A stretch of 64,000 nt of DNA from Kosakonia oryzae (lineage in GTDB: Bacteria; Pseudomonadota; Gammaproteobacteria; Enterobacterales; Enterobacteriaceae): contig NZ_CP014007.2 of the NCBI RefSeq assembly GCF_001658025.2, positions 2,666,001 through 2,730,000 on the forward strand, in the 5' to 3' direction. The translations under genes were made by a program, and so were the position numbers. This document shows, in pieces, positions 7,929-17,212 of this stretch (position 1 is the stretch's first letter; each line of letters begins with the position of its first letter). The notes under the pieces were generated by a model. The model was not told where the DNA came from. It saw only the letters and a list, made by a program, of their open reading frames with translations, and searched no databases.

Positions 7929-9275
7929 TCAGTCACCTGTTTTTCTGAACGTCACCGGAACGGTGGTTTTGGCGTCAAAACGTGCGCTGCACTCGGCTAC
8001 GTCGTTGCTGCCTGCTTTACAGGAAATGTCCGGCATCGGGTAACGGGTACCGTCGCTGCACCGCGCGTTACCGCGACTTTTAATCAGCAGTTCGCCGGTT
8101 TCGTGCAGGCCAGAGAAGAGATCTGCGCGGCAGGTAATGTTCTTACCGTGAACAATGCGCGCCGACCCTTTGTTGTTCTGGATTTGATAACGCACCGCTG
8201 GCGCTTTGCCGGTCACGGGATCTTTGACATCCAGATCAACGCGCCAGTTACCGTTAAGGAATTTGGTTGAACCGATTTTCACTTCGACAGCATCCATCAC
8301 CAGCGCGCCTTTCGGGATGGCGGAAATCACCACCGGCTCTTTCGCTGCCGGTTTCTCGGCTACGGTTTCAGCAGGGGCCGAGACTTCCGCCTGGTGCAGC
8401 GGCAGCTTCGCCGTCAGCGCAGGAATTGGCGCGGCCTGCATGGCGGGCGGCGCAATCTCGATCGGTTCAGCTTTTGCATTCACCGGCGCGGGCGCCGGAA
8501 CTTCTTGTTGCTTCAGCAGCAGCGGGGTGGCAATCGCCGCCGCAACGGCGGCTGCAACCGGCAGCGCCCACAGACCGTAGCGACGGCGTTTTTTCGCAGG
8601 CGTCGCGGCAACCGGCGCGGGTTCTGGCGTCGGCGCGGCCTGCACAGGCGGCGCTTCAACCGGTTCAGGCTGCAATTTGATTTCCGGCTGCGGGCTTAAC
8701 AGCGGCGCATCCGCCTGGCTGAAAGTGACTTCAACGGCAGGCTCTTCTTTTGGCTCCGGTTCCGGCAACAGGGTGATTTCCGGTACTTCGGGTTCCGGTT
8801 CGCGCAGACAGTCGAGCACATTTTCACGCGCGCTTTCATTGAGGTTGACGAACCCCCAGAAGGTGATGACCGGTTTGCCATCGACGAGGAAAACGTGGTT
8901 TTCACCGGGAAATTGCAGCGCTTTTTCCAGCAGTGAGCCAAACAGTTGCTGCGCTGTTTTCTGCGATTGCAGGCATTTGCGGCTCAGGGCATAAGCGCTG
9001 TCGAGGATATTTTCGAGATGCTCGCGGGCGCGGCTTCGCGCCTCTTCATCGGCGGCTTTCCACGAAACAGAACGACCGTCGATGGGGGAATACCAGTCGA
9101 CACGATCGCCTTCATCATTAACCTGGGGTATTGCCAGACAGTCAACCAGCGCCTGCTGTTTACGCAGACGCAGTGCTTCACGAATTTGTAATGCCGAATC
9201 AAATACGGCCTGACCGCCGCCGCCCACGGCCTGGAAATCATCCAGATCGCCGCTGCGTAAGAGAGTTTTTGCCAC
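7929..9275 (-). CDS. srfA: SrfA-family membrane-anchored protein (448 aa)
   Basis: First gene of srfABC. The start is GTG at 9275 behind GGGATG; the ATG at 9283 is out of frame. Residues 1-190 are a soluble domain. A Pro/Glu/Ala-rich linker (about 150-225) leads to a basic KKRRRYG patch and one hydrophobic segment (about 233-255). The C-terminal region holds several Cys and probably lies in the periplasm. This one-span plan resembles adaptor proteins of secretion systems, which is only an analogy. Possible toxin or virulence roles are reported for srfABC in other enterics. Confidence 0.82.
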   Translation of the reverse strand: MAKTLLRSGDLDDFQAVGGGGQAVFDSALQIREALRLRKQQALVDCLAIPQVNDEGDRVDWYSPIDGRSVSWKAADEEARSRAREHLENILDSAYALSRKCLQSQKTAQQLFGSLLEKALQFPGENHVFLVDGKPVITFWGFVNLNESARENVLDCLREPEPEVPEITLLPEPEPKEEPAVEVTFSQADAPLLSPQPEIKLQPEPVEAPPVQAAPTPEPAPVAATPAKKRRRYGLWALPVAAAVAAAIATPLLLKQQEVPAPAPVNAKAEPIEIAPPAMQAAPIPALTAKLPLHQAEVSAPAETVAEKPAAKEPVVISAIPKGALVMDAVEVKIGSTKFLNGNWRVDLDVKDPVTGKAPAVRYQIQNNKGSARIVHGKNITCRADLFSGLHETGELLIKSRGNARCSDGTRYPMPDISCKAGSNDVAECSARFDAKTTVPVTFRKTGD

Positions 9276-9554
9276 GTTTTCATCCCATAGGCTTCTTTAC
9301 GCGTCTACTATACGCAAACTTGTCGCCAGTAAAAGGAAGAGGAGACTGCAAAACCATTGAATTCTCGATGCATAGATGACATCAATCAGACTTGACGCCA
9401 CGATAATTATTTAAGATAAATTTTAATCGTAATGATGGTTGATATTTCAGCGAAATCAACTGCTTTAGCATAACCTGATAGAGATTCACTATTTGCCAGT
9501 TCACCTGAGCTGTGCTGAGATTACTACTCCATATAAATAAGAAGGTTCCTGATA

Positions 9555-11153
9555 ATGTCTACAGGGAAAACGCTGCTCGCCCTCGCGCTGAGCACACTGT
9601 TACCGGCAAGTGCTGCATGGGCCGCATCTAACGACACCATCATCTACTGCTCCGAAGCGTCGCCTGAATCCTTTAACCCGCAAATTGCCAGTTCCGGGCC
9701 AACTTTTGTTGCCAGCTCGCAGGTGCTTTATAACCGCCTGGTCACCTTTGATCCGGTGAAAAATACCCCGATTCCGTCGCTGGCGACGGAGTGGAAAGTG
9801 TCGGAAGATGGCAAAACCTGGACGTTTACGCTGCGCCAGGGGGTGAAATTCAACAGCAATAAATATTTTAAACCGACGCGTGATTTCAACGCCGATGACG
9901 TGATTTTCTCCGTCATGCGGCAGATGGACGCGAAACATCCGTATCACAATGTTTCGCAGGGTAATTACGAATATTTCACCGATGTCGGCCTTGATAAGCT
10001 GATTAAAGAGGTGAAAAAGGTGGACGACTACCACGTCCAGTTTGTGCTGAACGAACCGAACGCCGCATTTCTTGCCGACTGGGGGATGGATTTCGCCTCT
10101 ATTCTCTCTGCGGAATACGCCGATGCGATGCTGAAAAAAGGCACGCCGGAAAACGTCGACAACTGGCCAATCGGTACTGGCCCCTATGTGTTGCAGCAAT
10201 ACAAAACCGATGCGCAAATCCGCTATCTTGCCAACCCGAACTACTGGGAAGGCCCGGTGCCGACCAAACACCTGATCTTCTCTATCACCCCGGATGTGCA
10301 GACGCGGCTGGCGAAACTGCAAACCAACGAGTGCCAGATCATTCCGGCACCGTCACCGGTGCAGTTCGATCAGATCAAAAATAACAAAGATTTGACGCTG
10401 CATACCATTGATGCGCTGAACGTCGGTTATCTGGCGTTTAACACCGAGAAAAAACCGTTTGATAACGTACTGGTGCGTCAGGCGCTGAACTATGCCACCG
10501 ATAAGCAGGCGATCGTTAACGCCGTGTTCCTTGGCTCCGGCAGCGTGGCGAAATCGCCGCTGCCGCCCAATATGCTGGGCTATAACAAAAATCTGAAGGA
10601 TTACAACTACGATCCGGAAAAAGCCAAAGCGCTGCTGAAACAGGCAGGCCTGGAGAAAGGCTTTGAAGCCACACTGTGGTCAATGCCGGTACAACGTCCG
10701 TATAACCCGAACTCGCGCCGTATCGCTGAGATGATCCAGAGCGACTGGGCGAAAGTGGGCGTGAAAGCGAAGATTGTCTCTTTCGAGTGGGGTGAGTATC
10801 TGGCCGGAATGCGTAAAGGCGAGCACGATACGGCACTGTTCGGCTGGATGTCGGATAATGGCGACCCGGATAACTTCGCCGATACGCTGCTGGGCTGCAA
10901 CAGCATCAAAAACGGCGCCAACGCCGCGCGCTGGTGCGATAAAGGCTATGATGCGCTGGTGCAGAAAGCCAAAGTAGTCAGCGATCCGGCGGCCCGCGCC
11001 AAACTCTACGTACAGGCGCAGGATATCTTCTACCAGCAGGCGCCGTGGATTGCGCTGGCGAACGGCAAAACCTTCTACGCCACGCGCAGCAATGTGACCG
11101 GTTACCAGGTCAGCCTGATGGGCAGTGATTTCTCGAAAGCGAAATTGAATTAA
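9555..11153 (+). CDS. DppA-like periplasmic peptide-binding protein (532 aa)
   Basis: Family 5 extracellular solute-binding protein with a Sec signal peptide (1-24, ASAAWAAS cleavage). It is strongly similar throughout to remembered E. coli DppA: IIYCSEASPESFNPQ at the start of the mature protein, PIGTGPYVLQQY, and MPVQRPYNPNSRRIAEMIQ. Dipeptide or related ligand binding is therefore likely. No permease or ATPase genes are next to it, so it probably feeds a transporter encoded elsewhere. DppA also binds haem in E. coli; specificity here is unknown. Confidence 0.85.
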   Translation: MSTGKTLLALALSTLLPASAAWAASNDTIIYCSEASPESFNPQIASSGPTFVASSQVLYNRLVTFDPVKNTPIPSLATEWKVSEDGKTWTFTLRQGVKFNSNKYFKPTRDFNADDVIFSVMRQMDAKHPYHNVSQGNYEYFTDVGLDKLIKEVKKVDDYHVQFVLNEPNAAFLADWGMDFASILSAEYADAMLKKGTPENVDNWPIGTGPYVLQQYKTDAQIRYLANPNYWEGPVPTKHLIFSITPDVQTRLAKLQTNECQIIPAPSPVQFDQIKNNKDLTLHTIDALNVGYLAFNTEKKPFDNVLVRQALNYATDKQAIVNAVFLGSGSVAKSPLPPNMLGYNKNLKDYNYDPEKAKALLKQAGLEKGFEATLWSMPVQRPYNPNSRRIAEMIQSDWAKVGVKAKIVSFEWGEYLAGMRKGEHDTALFGWMSDNGDPDNFADTLLGCNSIKNGANAARWCDKGYDALVQKAKVVSDPAARAKLYVQAQDIFYQQAPWIALANGKTFYATRSNVTGYQVSLMGSDFSKAKLN

Positions 11154-11163
11154 AGGAGTGGAT

Positions 11164-11397
11164 ATGTCACATCTGGATGAGGTTGTCGCGCGCGTTGATG
11201 CGGCCATTGAACAGAGCGTTATTAGCGGTATGAACGAATTACTGGTTGAACTCAGCGATGACGCCGCGCTAAGCCGGGAAGAGCGCTACGCGCAGCAGCA
11301 GCGCCTGCGAACGGCGATTGCGCATCACGGCCGCCAGCATAAAGAAGATATGGAAGCGCGCCGTGACCAGCTCACCAAAGGTGGCACCATCCTGTAA
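11164..11397 (+). CDS. ydcY: YdcY family protein, DUF2526 (77 aa)
   Basis: Matches remembered E. coli YdcY almost residue for residue (MSHLDEVVARVDAAIE at the start, EARRDQLTKGGTIL at the end). Small, helical, charged and cytoplasmic; function unknown. The ATG at 11164 is preceded by AGGAG; an in-frame GTG at 11158 overlaps that ribosome site. It follows the DppA-like gene after 10 bp and is probably cotranscribed. It converges directly on ydcZ with no spacer. Confidence 0.9.
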   Translation: MSHLDEVVARVDAAIEQSVISGMNELLVELSDDAALSREERYAQQQRLRTAIAHHGRQHKEDMEARRDQLTKGGTIL

Positions 11398-11847
11398 TTA
11401 GAACTGGCGTCTGGCTACCAACCAGGCGCCAATCACCAGCAGTACCGCGCCGCACACCGGGCCAATCAGTGCCCGCGGCGCGATCCCCTGACTCCTCACC
11501 ACATCCATCACCAGCCCGCCAATCAACTGGCTTGCCACCAGAACCGCAATGGTCGTTGCCGCGCCAACGTACTGATAACCGCTGATACTGGCAAAGACAA
11601 AAAATGAACCCAGCAGACCGGGAATTAATGTCCACCACTTCACGCTGGCGTACAGTTCCTGAAACCCGCTCATCCCGTGCTTGAACAGCAAAATCGAGAC
11701 AAACAGCACGATCCCCACCAGCGAGTTGAGCAGCATAGCGATAAGGATCGTCGAGGCCGACTGTGTAATGCGCACCATCAGCGTGTTTTGCACCACCAGG
11801 CCAATTCCGGCGGCGATCAGAAAGGTGAGGGTCAGCGACTGGTTCAT
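11398..11847 (-). CDS. ydcZ: YdcZ, DMT-type inner membrane protein (149 aa)
   Basis: Five hydrophobic helices and close similarity to remembered E. coli YdcZ (NQSLTLTFLIAAGIGLVVQ; GLLGSFFVFASISGYQ). It belongs to the half-size DMT family once called DUF606, thought to work as dimers. Substrate unknown. Its start codon overlaps the stop of mnaT, so the two are translationally coupled. Confidence 0.9.
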   Translation of the reverse strand: MNQSLTLTFLIAAGIGLVVQNTLMVRITQSASTILIAMLLNSLVGIVLFVSILLFKHGMSGFQELYASVKWWTLIPGLLGSFFVFASISGYQYVGAATTIAVLVASQLIGGLVMDVVRSQGIAPRALIGPVCGAVLLVIGAWLVARRQF

Positions 11848-12362
11848 TAGATAGCATCCGGATCGGTACGGTTATCGAGCTGCAGTTGCATAAAGGTTAA
11901 ATCGAGCCAGCGGCCAAATTTGGTGCCGACCTGCGGCATTTCCCCGGTGGTGACAAAACCCAGTTTACTGTGCAGATGAATAGAGCCGTGGTTTTGCGAC
12001 TCAATCCCCGCCACCATCACATGTTTGCCAATACGTTTCGCTTCTTCAATCAGGCGTTTCATCAGCGCCAGCCCAAGCCCTTTACCCTGATATTCCGGGT
12101 GCACATATACCGAATGCTCGACGGTGTGGCGAAAACCATCAAAAGCGCGCCAGTCACCGAACGACGCGTAGCCAGTGACCACGCCATTTTCTTCACTGAC
12201 CAGCACCGGATAACCCAGTTTGGCGCGCGCTTCAAACCACGCAACGCGGTTCCCGACATCGACCGTTTGATCGTTCCAGATGGCGGCGGTGTTCACCACT
12301 GCATGGTTGTAGATCTCCGCGATGGCGGCACAATCTTCTTTCCCGGCAAAACGAATATTCAT
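11847..12362 (-). CDS. mnaT: MnaT, L-amino acid N-acyltransferase (171 aa)
   Basis: GNAT-fold acetyltransferase matching E. coli MnaT (YncA). The acetyl-CoA loop is visible as EYQGKGLGLALMKRLIEEAK (about 93-112). The family acetylates methionine, its sulfone/sulfoximine and phosphinothricin-like amino acids. It is divergent from the XRE regulator at 12400 with only 37 bp between them, so the two promoters share DNA. Confidence 0.88.
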   Translation of the reverse strand: MNIRFAGKEDCAAIAEIYNHAVVNTAAIWNDQTVDVGNRVAWFEARAKLGYPVLVSEENGVVTGYASFGDWRAFDGFRHTVEHSVYVHPEYQGKGLGLALMKRLIEEAKRIGKHVMVAGIESQNHGSIHLHSKLGFVTTGEMPQVGTKFGRWLDLTFMQLQLDNRTDPDAI

Positions 12363-12386
12363 GGTTGAACCTCAGATTTGTACACT

Positions 12387-12410
12387 ATAGTATTACGATA
12401 TGAATACTAT
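12387..12410. promoter_or_regulatory. Inverted repeat (operator) over the regulator start codon
   Basis: ATAGTATT at 12387-12394 and AATACTAT at 12403-12410 form a perfect 8-bp inverted repeat with an 8-bp spacer. It includes the ATG of the XRE regulator (12400) and lies within the mnaT promoter region. Probable autoregulatory site. Confidence 0.55.
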
Positions 12411-12975
12411 CTCAGACAATATAAATCAACGGATCAGTGCCCGAATTCGTGTAGAACGTGAATCCCGTGGCTGGTCATTGAGCGAACTGGCCGAACGCGC
12501 GGGCGTTTCGCGGGCGATGATCCACAAAATCGAACGCGGCGAGAGCAGCCCGACGGCGGCGCTGCTGGCGCGGCTTTCCGGCGCATTCAGCATCAGCATG
12601 TCAACGCTGATTGCCCGCGCCGAAATGCAGGAAGGAAAGCTGCTGCGCTACGCCGATCAGCCGGTATGGCGCGATCCGCAAAGCCACTACCTGCGCCGCC
12701 ACGTTTCGCCGCGCAGCGATCTGCCTATCGATCTGGTGCAAATCGACCTGCCAGCGGGCAGCGATATTCCGATGCCCGCTTCTTCTTATGCCTTAGCGCG
12801 GCAGTTAATTTGGTTGCAGGAAGGCGAGTTGGTGTTTGTCGAAGGCGATACGCGGCACGAAATGAAAGCGGGGGATTGCCTGGAACTCGGGCCGCCAAAT
12901 GATTGCCGTTTTATCAATGAGAGCAGCGCACCTTGCCGCTATCTGGTGGTGCGCCTCAATCACGCCGGGACATAA
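12400..12975 (+). CDS. XRE-family regulator with C-terminal cupin (191 aa)
   Basis: An N-terminal helix-turn-helix (about 24-62, WSLSELAERAGVSRAMIHKIERGESSPT) is followed by a cupin sensor domain (about 110-188). This is the SutR/PuuR-type architecture, but the sequence is not one I can name. No Shine-Dalgarno is visible before the ATG, and the start codon lies inside a palindrome, so expression may be leaderless or autorepressed. Its divergent position suggests control of mnaT-ydcZ. Confidence 0.8.
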   Translation: MNTISDNINQRISARIRVERESRGWSLSELAERAGVSRAMIHKIERGESSPTAALLARLSGAFSISMSTLIARAEMQEGKLLRYADQPVWRDPQSHYLRRHVSPRSDLPIDLVQIDLPAGSDIPMPASSYALARQLIWLQEGELVFVEGDTRHEMKAGDCLELGPPNDCRFINESSAPCRYLVVRLNHAGT

Positions 12976-13042
12976 TGTTAACGCGCTGCTGGCAGGAAAC
13001 GACTAGTATCAGTAATTAGTCTTTCATGCACAGGAGAGCACG

Positions 13043-14080
13043 ATGAACCAATCTTCTCACCGCAATCGCCGTTGGGTGCTGGCTTCCCGCCCACATGGCG
13101 CGCCCATTACCGACAATTTCCGCCTTGAAGAGGACGACATCGCAACGCCCGGCGAAGGCCAGGTGTTACTGCGGACGGTTTACCTCTCGTTAGATCCCTA
13201 TATGCGTGGTCGCATGAGTGATGCGCCGTCCTACTCGCCGCCGGTAAAAATCGGCGAAGTGATGTGTGGCGCGACGGTCAGCCGCGTGGTCAGTTCACTG
13301 CATCCGGATTTTGCCGAAGGCGATTGGGTGCTGGCCTATAGCGGCTGGCAGGATTACGACATCGCTAACGGCGACGATGTGATTAACCTTGGGAAAGATC
13401 CGCAGCATCCTTCCTGGTCACTGGGTATTCTCGGCATGCCGGGGTTTACCGCCTATATGGGATTGCTTGATATCGGTCAGCCGAAAGCGGGGGAAACGCT
13501 GGTCGTTGCCGCTGCAACCGGCCCGGTCGGCGCAACGGTCGGGCAGATCGGTAAAATTAAGGGCTGTCGCGTTGTCGGGGTCGCCGGAGGCAAAGAGAAG
13601 TGCCGTCATGCCGTGGAGGTGCTCGGTTTTGATCTCTGTCTCGACCACCACGCGGAGGATTTTGCCCAACAATTGGCGGCGGCCTGCCCGCAAGGGATCG
13701 ATATCTATTTCGAAAATGTCGGCGGCAAGGTCTTTGATGCCGTACTGCCATTATTAAATACTCAGGCGCGAATTCCGCTTTGTGGATTAGTCAGCGGTTA
13801 TAACGCCACTAAACTTCCTGACGGCCCGGATCGTATTCCGTTATTAATGGAAACGCTGCTTAAAAAACGAATCCGGTTACAGGGATTTATTATTACGCAG
13901 GATTATGGTCACCGAATTAACGAATTCCAGCAAGAAATGGGGAAATGGGTAAAACAGGAAATTATTCACTACCGTGAGCAACTAACAGAAGGTCTTGAGC
14001 AAGCGCCGGAGACCTTTATCGGTATGCTGGAAGGTCGAAATTTCGGCAAGGTGGTGGTGCAAATTGGAGCGCCACGCTAA
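13043..14080 (+). CDS. curA: CurA, NADPH-dependent curcumin/enone reductase (345 aa)
   Basis: Medium-chain dehydrogenase without zinc ligands. Sequence and place before mcbR match E. coli CurA (YncB). The Rossmann loop reads AATGPVGATVGQIGKIKGCRVVGVAGG (about 152-180), and the substrate-side LDPYMRGRM is near residue 50. It reduces alkene bonds of alpha,beta-unsaturated ketones. RBS AGGAGAG. A stem of GATGGCGG/CCGCCATC follows the stop but lacks a T-run. Confidence 0.9.
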   Translation: MNQSSHRNRRWVLASRPHGAPITDNFRLEEDDIATPGEGQVLLRTVYLSLDPYMRGRMSDAPSYSPPVKIGEVMCGATVSRVVSSLHPDFAEGDWVLAYSGWQDYDIANGDDVINLGKDPQHPSWSLGILGMPGFTAYMGLLDIGQPKAGETLVVAAATGPVGATVGQIGKIKGCRVVGVAGGKEKCRHAVEVLGFDLCLDHHAEDFAQQLAAACPQGIDIYFENVGGKVFDAVLPLLNTQARIPLCGLVSGYNATKLPDGPDRIPLLMETLLKKRIRLQGFIITQDYGHRINEFQQEMGKWVKQEIIHYREQLTEGLEQAPETFIGMLEGRNFGKVVVQIGAPR

Positions 14081-14328
14081 ACGATTGATGGCGGCGAAAA
14101 AAACCGCCATCACTATTGTGCAAAATCTGAAAAAACGTCTTTAATTAGACAAGCATAAGGAACTGATAACCTTGTGAAGGCGGTTCCTGGTAGTTGTGCA
14201 TAATAACTAATTATTAGCTACATCTTTACGCGACAATCCAATACCAGGCATGTTTATATAATATATTTGAATGATTACGGACACGCTACCAGGCTGAAAA
14301 TAAATAAGAAATGATACAGGACGCAAAC

Positions 14329-14985
14329 ATGCTTGATTTGGAAAAAGCGCAACGAACCAGCCTCACTATGCAAGTGGAGGCGAGTCTGAAGAATGCGCTT
14401 ATTATCGGTGCGCTAAAACCTGGCGCGCGGCTTATCACGAAAGAAATAGCAGATCAGTTGGGTACCAGCATTACTCCGGTACGCGAAGCGCTTTTGCGGT
14501 TGGTTTCCGCAGGCGCGCTGCATGCCACACCGGCGCAGGCGTTTTTAGTGCCAGAGGTCAGCCTCGAACGCTATGACGAAATCAACCAGATACGCAAAAA
14601 CCTTGAAGGGATGGCAGCCCGTGCCGCCAGTCAAAGTATGACCCCAGAGAGGATCAGGGAGTTGCGTGCGCTGGCTGCGGCTTTTCACGAAACACTAAAA
14701 AGTGGTCATACCGAGCAGATGTTGCAGGCAAATCGGATTTTTCGCTTTTCGATTTACCAGCAGGCAGGTATGCCGACATTGACAGCGCTCATTGAGCAAT
14801 TATGGGTACGCATTGGCCCATGTTTTAATTATCTTTATCCACATTCGGATGATTTAACACGCAGCCACGATTATTCAGACCTATTAGCCGCACTGGAAGA
14901 AGGTGATGCTTTTGCCAGCGAGCGCGGAATATGGCGTGCCATCGATGAGGGCGCAAACATTATCCATAAGCAATTTTATCGCTGA
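14329..14985 (+). CDS. mcbR: McbR, GntR/FadR-family regulator (218 aa)
   Basis: N-terminal winged helix (GALKPGARLITKEIADQLGTSITPVREALLRLVS) and C-terminal FCD effector domain, similar along its length to E. coli McbR (YncC), which regulates ybiM/mcbA and colanic acid-related biofilm behaviour. I chose the ATG at 14329 because AGGA lies about 8 nt before it. An ATG at 14311 would add six residues and has no ribosome site. Confidence 0.87.
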   Translation: MLDLEKAQRTSLTMQVEASLKNALIIGALKPGARLITKEIADQLGTSITPVREALLRLVSAGALHATPAQAFLVPEVSLERYDEINQIRKNLEGMAARAASQSMTPERIRELRALAAAFHETLKSGHTEQMLQANRIFRFSIYQQAGMPTLTALIEQLWVRIGPCFNYLYPHSDDLTRSHDYSDLLAALEEGDAFASERGIWRAIDEGANIIHKQFYR

Positions 14986-15117
14986 GCAATTTTTCTTAAA
15001 TACAAACACTTAAGCTAAATCATGGATGTTGCCCGACAAAAATTTGTCATTGGGGCACATCCATATCACGTTTTGCATTTATAAGACCAATTAATACCTG
15101 TAATCCACGCATTCGCT

Positions 15118-15125
15118 GCCGATAA
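15118..15125 (+). promoter_or_regulatory. FliA (sigma 28) -10 element
   Basis: GCCGATAA, an exact match to the sigma-28 -10 box, 54 bp upstream of the chemoreceptor start. The -35 at the usual distance matches the TAAAGTTT consensus poorly. Confidence 0.6.
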
Positions 15126-15179
15126 CCTTTTAGCGCGTAGTTAGGCGCTAACATTTGGTGTCCAGCGAGGAGTCGGGGA

Positions 15180-17117
15180 ATGTCATTTAACCAACGGTTA
15201 AGCAATATAAAAATTAGTAGAAAGCTGTCGGTAGGATTTGGGTTAGTTCTGTTTCTGGTTGCTGTTGCTTCTATCCTCAGTGTGTTGCGCTTTCAGGAAA
15301 TCCGCGACGTCTACCAAAAAACCAATCTGTTGTACAACATCAACATCGAAGTGTTTCAGGCAAAAATTAACCGCCTGAAATATTTCTATGGTGATGATAA
15401 ATCTGGTCAGGTGATGTCTGATTACGTGCGCCACGCTTCAGAGTTGACGGCCAGCGCTGACAGTATGAGCTGGTCAACCAACGAAAAGCAGATCATCAGC
15501 GATGTCGCCGATCATCTGGCGAAATTCCAGAGCAGCATTGGCGAGATGCAAAAAGCGACCAGTGATATTCACGCTGTGCGTGATGCGCTGGATAAACTCG
15601 CTGCTGAAGATCTTGCCGCCAGCTACACCACACTCGTGCGTACGCCGGTTGCCGATCCGGGCCTGATGGCGCAAGTTTATGAGCAATTATTTGCTATCAG
15701 TGCAGTGCGTGACGCGGCGCTGGTTGTCCGCTATAGCCCAGGCAAAGAGAGCAGCGACGCGCTGGAGCGCCATTTCAGCGACACGCAAAAAAGTGTACAA
15801 GCGCTGGCGAGCCAGTTGCCTGGCGAACTGCAAGCGCCGTTACAGGCTTTATGGGACAACACCGTTAAATACCACGATCTGAGCCGCAACTATTTCACCG
15901 CTTATCAGGCGCTGAAGGCCGCAGAAGATCATGTTAAAACCGGTGGTGATAACAGCAGCGCGGCGCTGAAGCAGATCATTACGCTGGTAAAAGCGCACAA
16001 CGATGAGCTGGCCTATAGCTCCAGTACCATCGCCGCCATTATCGGCGCGATCGCCATTTTGCTGGGTGTGATTGTCTCCTGGTGGGTGATCCGCCAGATT
16101 ACCCGTCCGATTGACCGCAACCTTGCCCTGGCGGAACGTATTGCCAGCGGCGATCTCAGCTCGCAAATCCGCGCACAAAGTACCGACGAACTGGGGCAAC
16201 TGACCGGAGCAATGGGGCGGATGAACGACACACTGCGGGCAATGATCCACGAAGTGCGTAACAGCGTGACGAAGGTTTCCCGCGCGGCAACCGAAATTGC
16301 CGAAGGTAATACCGATCTCTCTTCCCGTACAGAACAGCAGGCCGCAGCGGTTGTGCAAACGGCTGCCAGCATGGAAGAGTTAACCGCGACGGTGAAAAAT
16401 AACGCCGACAACGCCCGTAACGCCAGCAGCCTTGCGGCGCAGGCCTCGCAGACGGCCGGCGAAGGCGGTACAGTGATGCGCGAAGTGGTGAACACGATGG
16501 GCGATATTCACAGCAGCTCTAACAAAATTGCTGATATCACCGCAGTGATTAACAGCATTGCGTTCCAGACGAACATTCTGGCGCTGAACGCCGCAGTGGA
16601 AGCCGCGCGTGCCGGTGAACAAGGCCGTGGGTTCGCCGTAGTGGCCAGCGAAGTACGCAGCTTGTCTCAGCGCAGTTCGCAGGCGGCAAAAGATATTGAG
16701 CAACTGATCAGCGAATCGGTTTCCCGTATCAATGTCGGCAGTGAACTGGTGGCCAAAGCCGGTGAAACCATGGACCAGGTTGTCCAGTCGGTAACGCGTG
16801 TTAACGATATCATGGGTGAAATTTCCTCCGCATCGGAAGAGCAGAGCCGTGGTATCGAGCAGATTGCCCGCGCAGTGAGCGAGCTGGACAGCACCACGCA
16901 GCAGAACGCGGCGCTGGTGAGCCAATCGTCTTCCGCGGCAGGTTCGCTGGAAGAGCAGGCGCGTCTGCTGGAAGAGCTGGTGGCTACCTTCCGTCTGGAG
17001 CAAAACGAAGCCAAAAGCGCAGCGAAAGCGGGAAAACCCAAAGCCACGCCAACGGCGAAAGCGCCTGCTGCAGTGCGTGAAACACAAAGCAGCGATGAAG
17101 GCTGGACCACCTTCTGA
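15180..17117 (+). CDS. Methyl-accepting chemotaxis receptor (645 aa)
   Basis: Transmembrane chemoreceptor: TM1 about 20-40, a long helical periplasmic domain (about 41-275, larger than the usual four-helix bundle of Tar/Tsr), TM2 about 282-303, HAMP about 304-357, then the signalling domain with the conserved hairpin tip (SIAFQTNILALNAAVEAARAG). It ends in a Pro/Ala linker and EGWTTF, a CheR-docking tail like NWETF of the major receptors. Ligand unknown. A FliA-type promoter fits flagellar class 3 control. RBS GAGGAG. Confidence 0.9.
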   Translation: MSFNQRLSNIKISRKLSVGFGLVLFLVAVASILSVLRFQEIRDVYQKTNLLYNINIEVFQAKINRLKYFYGDDKSGQVMSDYVRHASELTASADSMSWSTNEKQIISDVADHLAKFQSSIGEMQKATSDIHAVRDALDKLAAEDLAASYTTLVRTPVADPGLMAQVYEQLFAISAVRDAALVVRYSPGKESSDALERHFSDTQKSVQALASQLPGELQAPLQALWDNTVKYHDLSRNYFTAYQALKAAEDHVKTGGDNSSAALKQIITLVKAHNDELAYSSSTIAAIIGAIAILLGVIVSWWVIRQITRPIDRNLALAERIASGDLSSQIRAQSTDELGQLTGAMGRMNDTLRAMIHEVRNSVTKVSRAATEIAEGNTDLSSRTEQQAAAVVQTAASMEELTATVKNNADNARNASSLAAQASQTAGEGGTVMREVVNTMGDIHSSSNKIADITAVINSIAFQTNILALNAAVEAARAGEQGRGFAVVASEVRSLSQRSSQAAKDIEQLISESVSRINVGSELVAKAGETMDQVVQSVTRVNDIMGEISSASEEQSRGIEQIARAVSELDSTTQQNAALVSQSSSAAGSLEEQARLLEELVATFRLEQNEAKSAAKAGKPKATPTAKAPAAVRETQSSDEGWTTF

Positions 17118-17133
17118 TAGCGTTTTAACGCGA

Positions 17134-17171
17134 TAAAAAAAGCCCGTAAGCATCAGCTTCCGGGCTTTTTT
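17134..17171 (+). terminator. Terminator between chemoreceptor and pqqU
   Basis: A GCCCG-AAGC / GCTT-CGGGC stem is flanked by A and T runs, so it can act in both directions between convergent genes. Confidence 0.8.
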
Positions 17172-17212
17172 GTCGATTAAAACCGCCTTCCGGTGAAGGC
17201 GGCTGGCGAGGA

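Noticed and set aside
14085-14111. GATGGCGG/CCGCCATC stem after curA as a terminator
   Set aside because: The stem is good but no T-run follows it; the A-run lies in the loop. Not listed as a terminator.
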